From: Bacteroidia bacterium
GTDB lineage: Bacteria; Bacteroidota; Bacteroidia; Cytophagales; Cyclobacteriaceae
Direction: 5' to 3'
Length of the DNA stretch: 6,567 nt
Assembly: GCA_012031955.1 (NCBI GenBank)
Contig: JAAURZ010000135.1
Location: 1 to 6,567, forward strand
Shown: one piece after another, positions 5,841 through 6,567 of the stretch
Numbering within the stretch: position 1 is the first letter of the stretch
How the letters are laid out: each line of letters starts with the position of its first letter
Program-made: the position numbers and the translations under genes
Notes under the pieces: generated by a model
Told to the model about the DNA's origin: nothing
Seen by the model: only the letters and a program-made list of their open reading frames with translations
Databases searched by the model: none

Positions 5841-6567
5841 TTGCTGCAATACTTCAGAATAAATGACCCTTACCGGCTGCTGGGCCTCCTGGTCATGCTG
5901 GTGCTGCTGTCCCTCACCCTTCTTATCGACGGTCCCGCAGCTTCGATCACGGAGGCACGCGACATTGGGCTTGGCGCCAAAATTCACGAGGGATTTAGCC
6001 CGTACAGTGAAATTGTCGACAGGCATGCACCCCTGATGGCGTGGCTCGACGGGGCCACTCACTTGGTATTTGACGATTCTATAACCGGCCGCAGAGTGTT
6101 TGCGCTCGTGCTTCTGTTTTTGCAATGTGGCTTGTGGGGCATCGTGTTGATAAGTCGTAAGGCCTTTGAAGAGAATACCTACGTACCTTCTTTCATCTTC
6201 ATGACGCTGCTTTTTTACGCAGCCGACAACTTCACCTTGACCGGAGAACTTGTTGGCGCACTTTTTATTTTGGGGGCCATCAACAATCTTTTCAAGGTAA
6301 TCGAATTTCGGGTTCAGCGTGACGAAACGTTGTTCAACCTGGGACTGCTCGTTAGCCTTGCATCCCTGTTTGCACTACCCTATTCGCTATTCATTCTTAC
6401 CGTCCTTCTGTGTATGCGCCTCTATGCGCGGGTCGCGGGCAGAAGCTATGCCATGGTGCTGTTCGGCTTCATCCTGCTGCTCGATCCCTATGGCGCGCGG
6501 GTGCAGGCCGGACAGACGCCGCGGCCGCTGATGGATCTCAACCAGCGCTTCATGTACCCGCAGATCG
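5841..6567 (+). CDS. Multi-pass membrane protein, GT-C/GT39-like N-terminus, 3'-partial
   Basis: An open frame of 242 codons running off the right edge. I do not recognise a named gene. Hydrophobic segments lie at about residues 12-30, 86-106, 115-128, 137-150, 165-192 and 202-214. Between the first two is a loop with HEGFSPYSEIVDRHAPL (49-65), resembling the loop after TM1 of GT-C/ArnT-PMT family glycosyltransferases (typically EGxxxYxDxxDxxxPL). A later cytoplasmic-looking stretch reads EFRVQRDETLFNLG. A polyprenyl-sugar-dependent glycosyltransferase-like role is possible, but the catalytic residues cannot be confirmed from this part. The start is set at TTG 5841, giving MLQYFRINDPYRLLG: an in-frame TAA lies at 5826-5828 and the first in-frame ATG is only at residue 19, inside TM1. 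The last ~50 codons differ strongly in composition and may not belong to the same gene. Confidence 0.7.
   Translation, partial: MLQYFRINDPYRLLGLLVMLVLLSLTLLIDGPAASITEARDIGLGAKIHEGFSPYSEIVDRHAPLMAWLDGATHLVFDDSITGRRVFALVLLFLQCGLWGIVLISRKAFEENTYVPSFIFMTLLFYAADNFTLTGELVGALFILGAINNLFKVIEFRVQRDETLFNLGLLVSLASLFALPYSLFILTVLLCMRLYARVAGRSYAMVLFGFILLLDPYGARVQAGQTPRPLMDLNQRFMYPQI
6421..6567 (+). other. High-G+C segment at right edge, possible chimeric join
   Basis: By hand count the last 147 bases are about 65% G+C, against about 47% over 6181-6420. In the membrane-protein frame, third-position G/C rises from 28 of 50 codons (6267-6416) to 43 of 50 (6417-6566). Codons such as GCG, CGG, CCG and CTG dominate. 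The protein also turns from hydrophobic to hydrophilic (DPYGARVQAGQTPRPLMDL). The frame stays open across the change. No repeat or attachment-like sequence marks the boundary. Confidence 0.5.

Noticed and set aside
5362..6125. Long antisense frames over rbfA (plus) and over the membrane protein (minus)
   Set aside because: They are shadows of rbfA and of the 5841-6567 frame; the sense proteins have family signatures or clear TM patterns and these do not.
6319..6531. 70-residue plus-strand frame near the right edge
   Set aside because: Cys/Ser/Arg-rich alternative frame of the membrane protein gene; no coherent protein character.
1..6567. CRISPR arrays, insertion sequences, tRNA or rRNA genes, phage or defence modules
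   Set aside because: No direct repeat arrays, transposase-like proteins, terminal inverted repeats with target duplications, or RNA-gene signatures were seen. The SNF2 helicase has no adjacent partner typical of a defence system such as DISARM.

Overview
The window looks like ordinary chromosomal sequence of a Bacteroidota bacterium, most likely of the Cytophagales type. The evidence is the lineage-typical N-termini of the SNF2 helicase and the FtsX-like permease, the order rbfA - FtsX-like permease, the absence of Shine-Dalgarno sequences before the starts, and TAnnTTTG-type -7 boxes. There is no CRISPR array, mobile element, RNA gene or recognisable novel defence system.

Layout. Positions 1-125 (minus) hold the N-terminus of a short-chain dehydrogenase/reductase that runs off the left edge. 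It diverges from a plus-strand LpxL/HtrB-like acyltransferase (176-1055). The acyltransferase meets a long minus-strand SNF2 helicase (1052-4000) tail to tail, and the two stop codons share one CTAG. Upstream of the helicase on the same strand are an FtsX/LolC-LolE-like permease (4095-5323) and rbfA (5335-5706), giving the order rbfA -> permease -> helicase. A 134-bp divergent spacer (5707-5840) separates rbfA from a plus-strand multi-pass membrane protein (5841 to the right edge) that probably starts at TTG.

The main peculiarity is that four of the six genes are broken by single-base frame errors, six in all. Every one can be placed in a short A/T run and repaired by adding or removing one base: runs 17-20, 48-52, 905-911, 2880-2884, 3765-3769 and 4703-4707. 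After repair each protein is continuous, and the three with both ends present have family-typical lengths (acyltransferase 292 aa, helicase 982 aa, permease 409 aa). The best explanation is uncorrected homopolymer error from sequencing, not decay or programmed frameshifting. Anyone taking the uncorrected reading frames would wrongly see three helicase genes, two permease genes and a truncated acyltransferase.

The last ~150 bp change sharply in composition (about 65% G+C and 86% G/C third positions, against about 47% and 56% just before) while the frame stays open. This could be a chimeric join or a foreign segment.

Functionally the genes are housekeeping: ribosome maturation (RbfA), probable lipoprotein/envelope transport (permease), DNA or chromatin remodelling (SNF2), and lipid A or other lipid acylation. 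I found no credible undescribed system.
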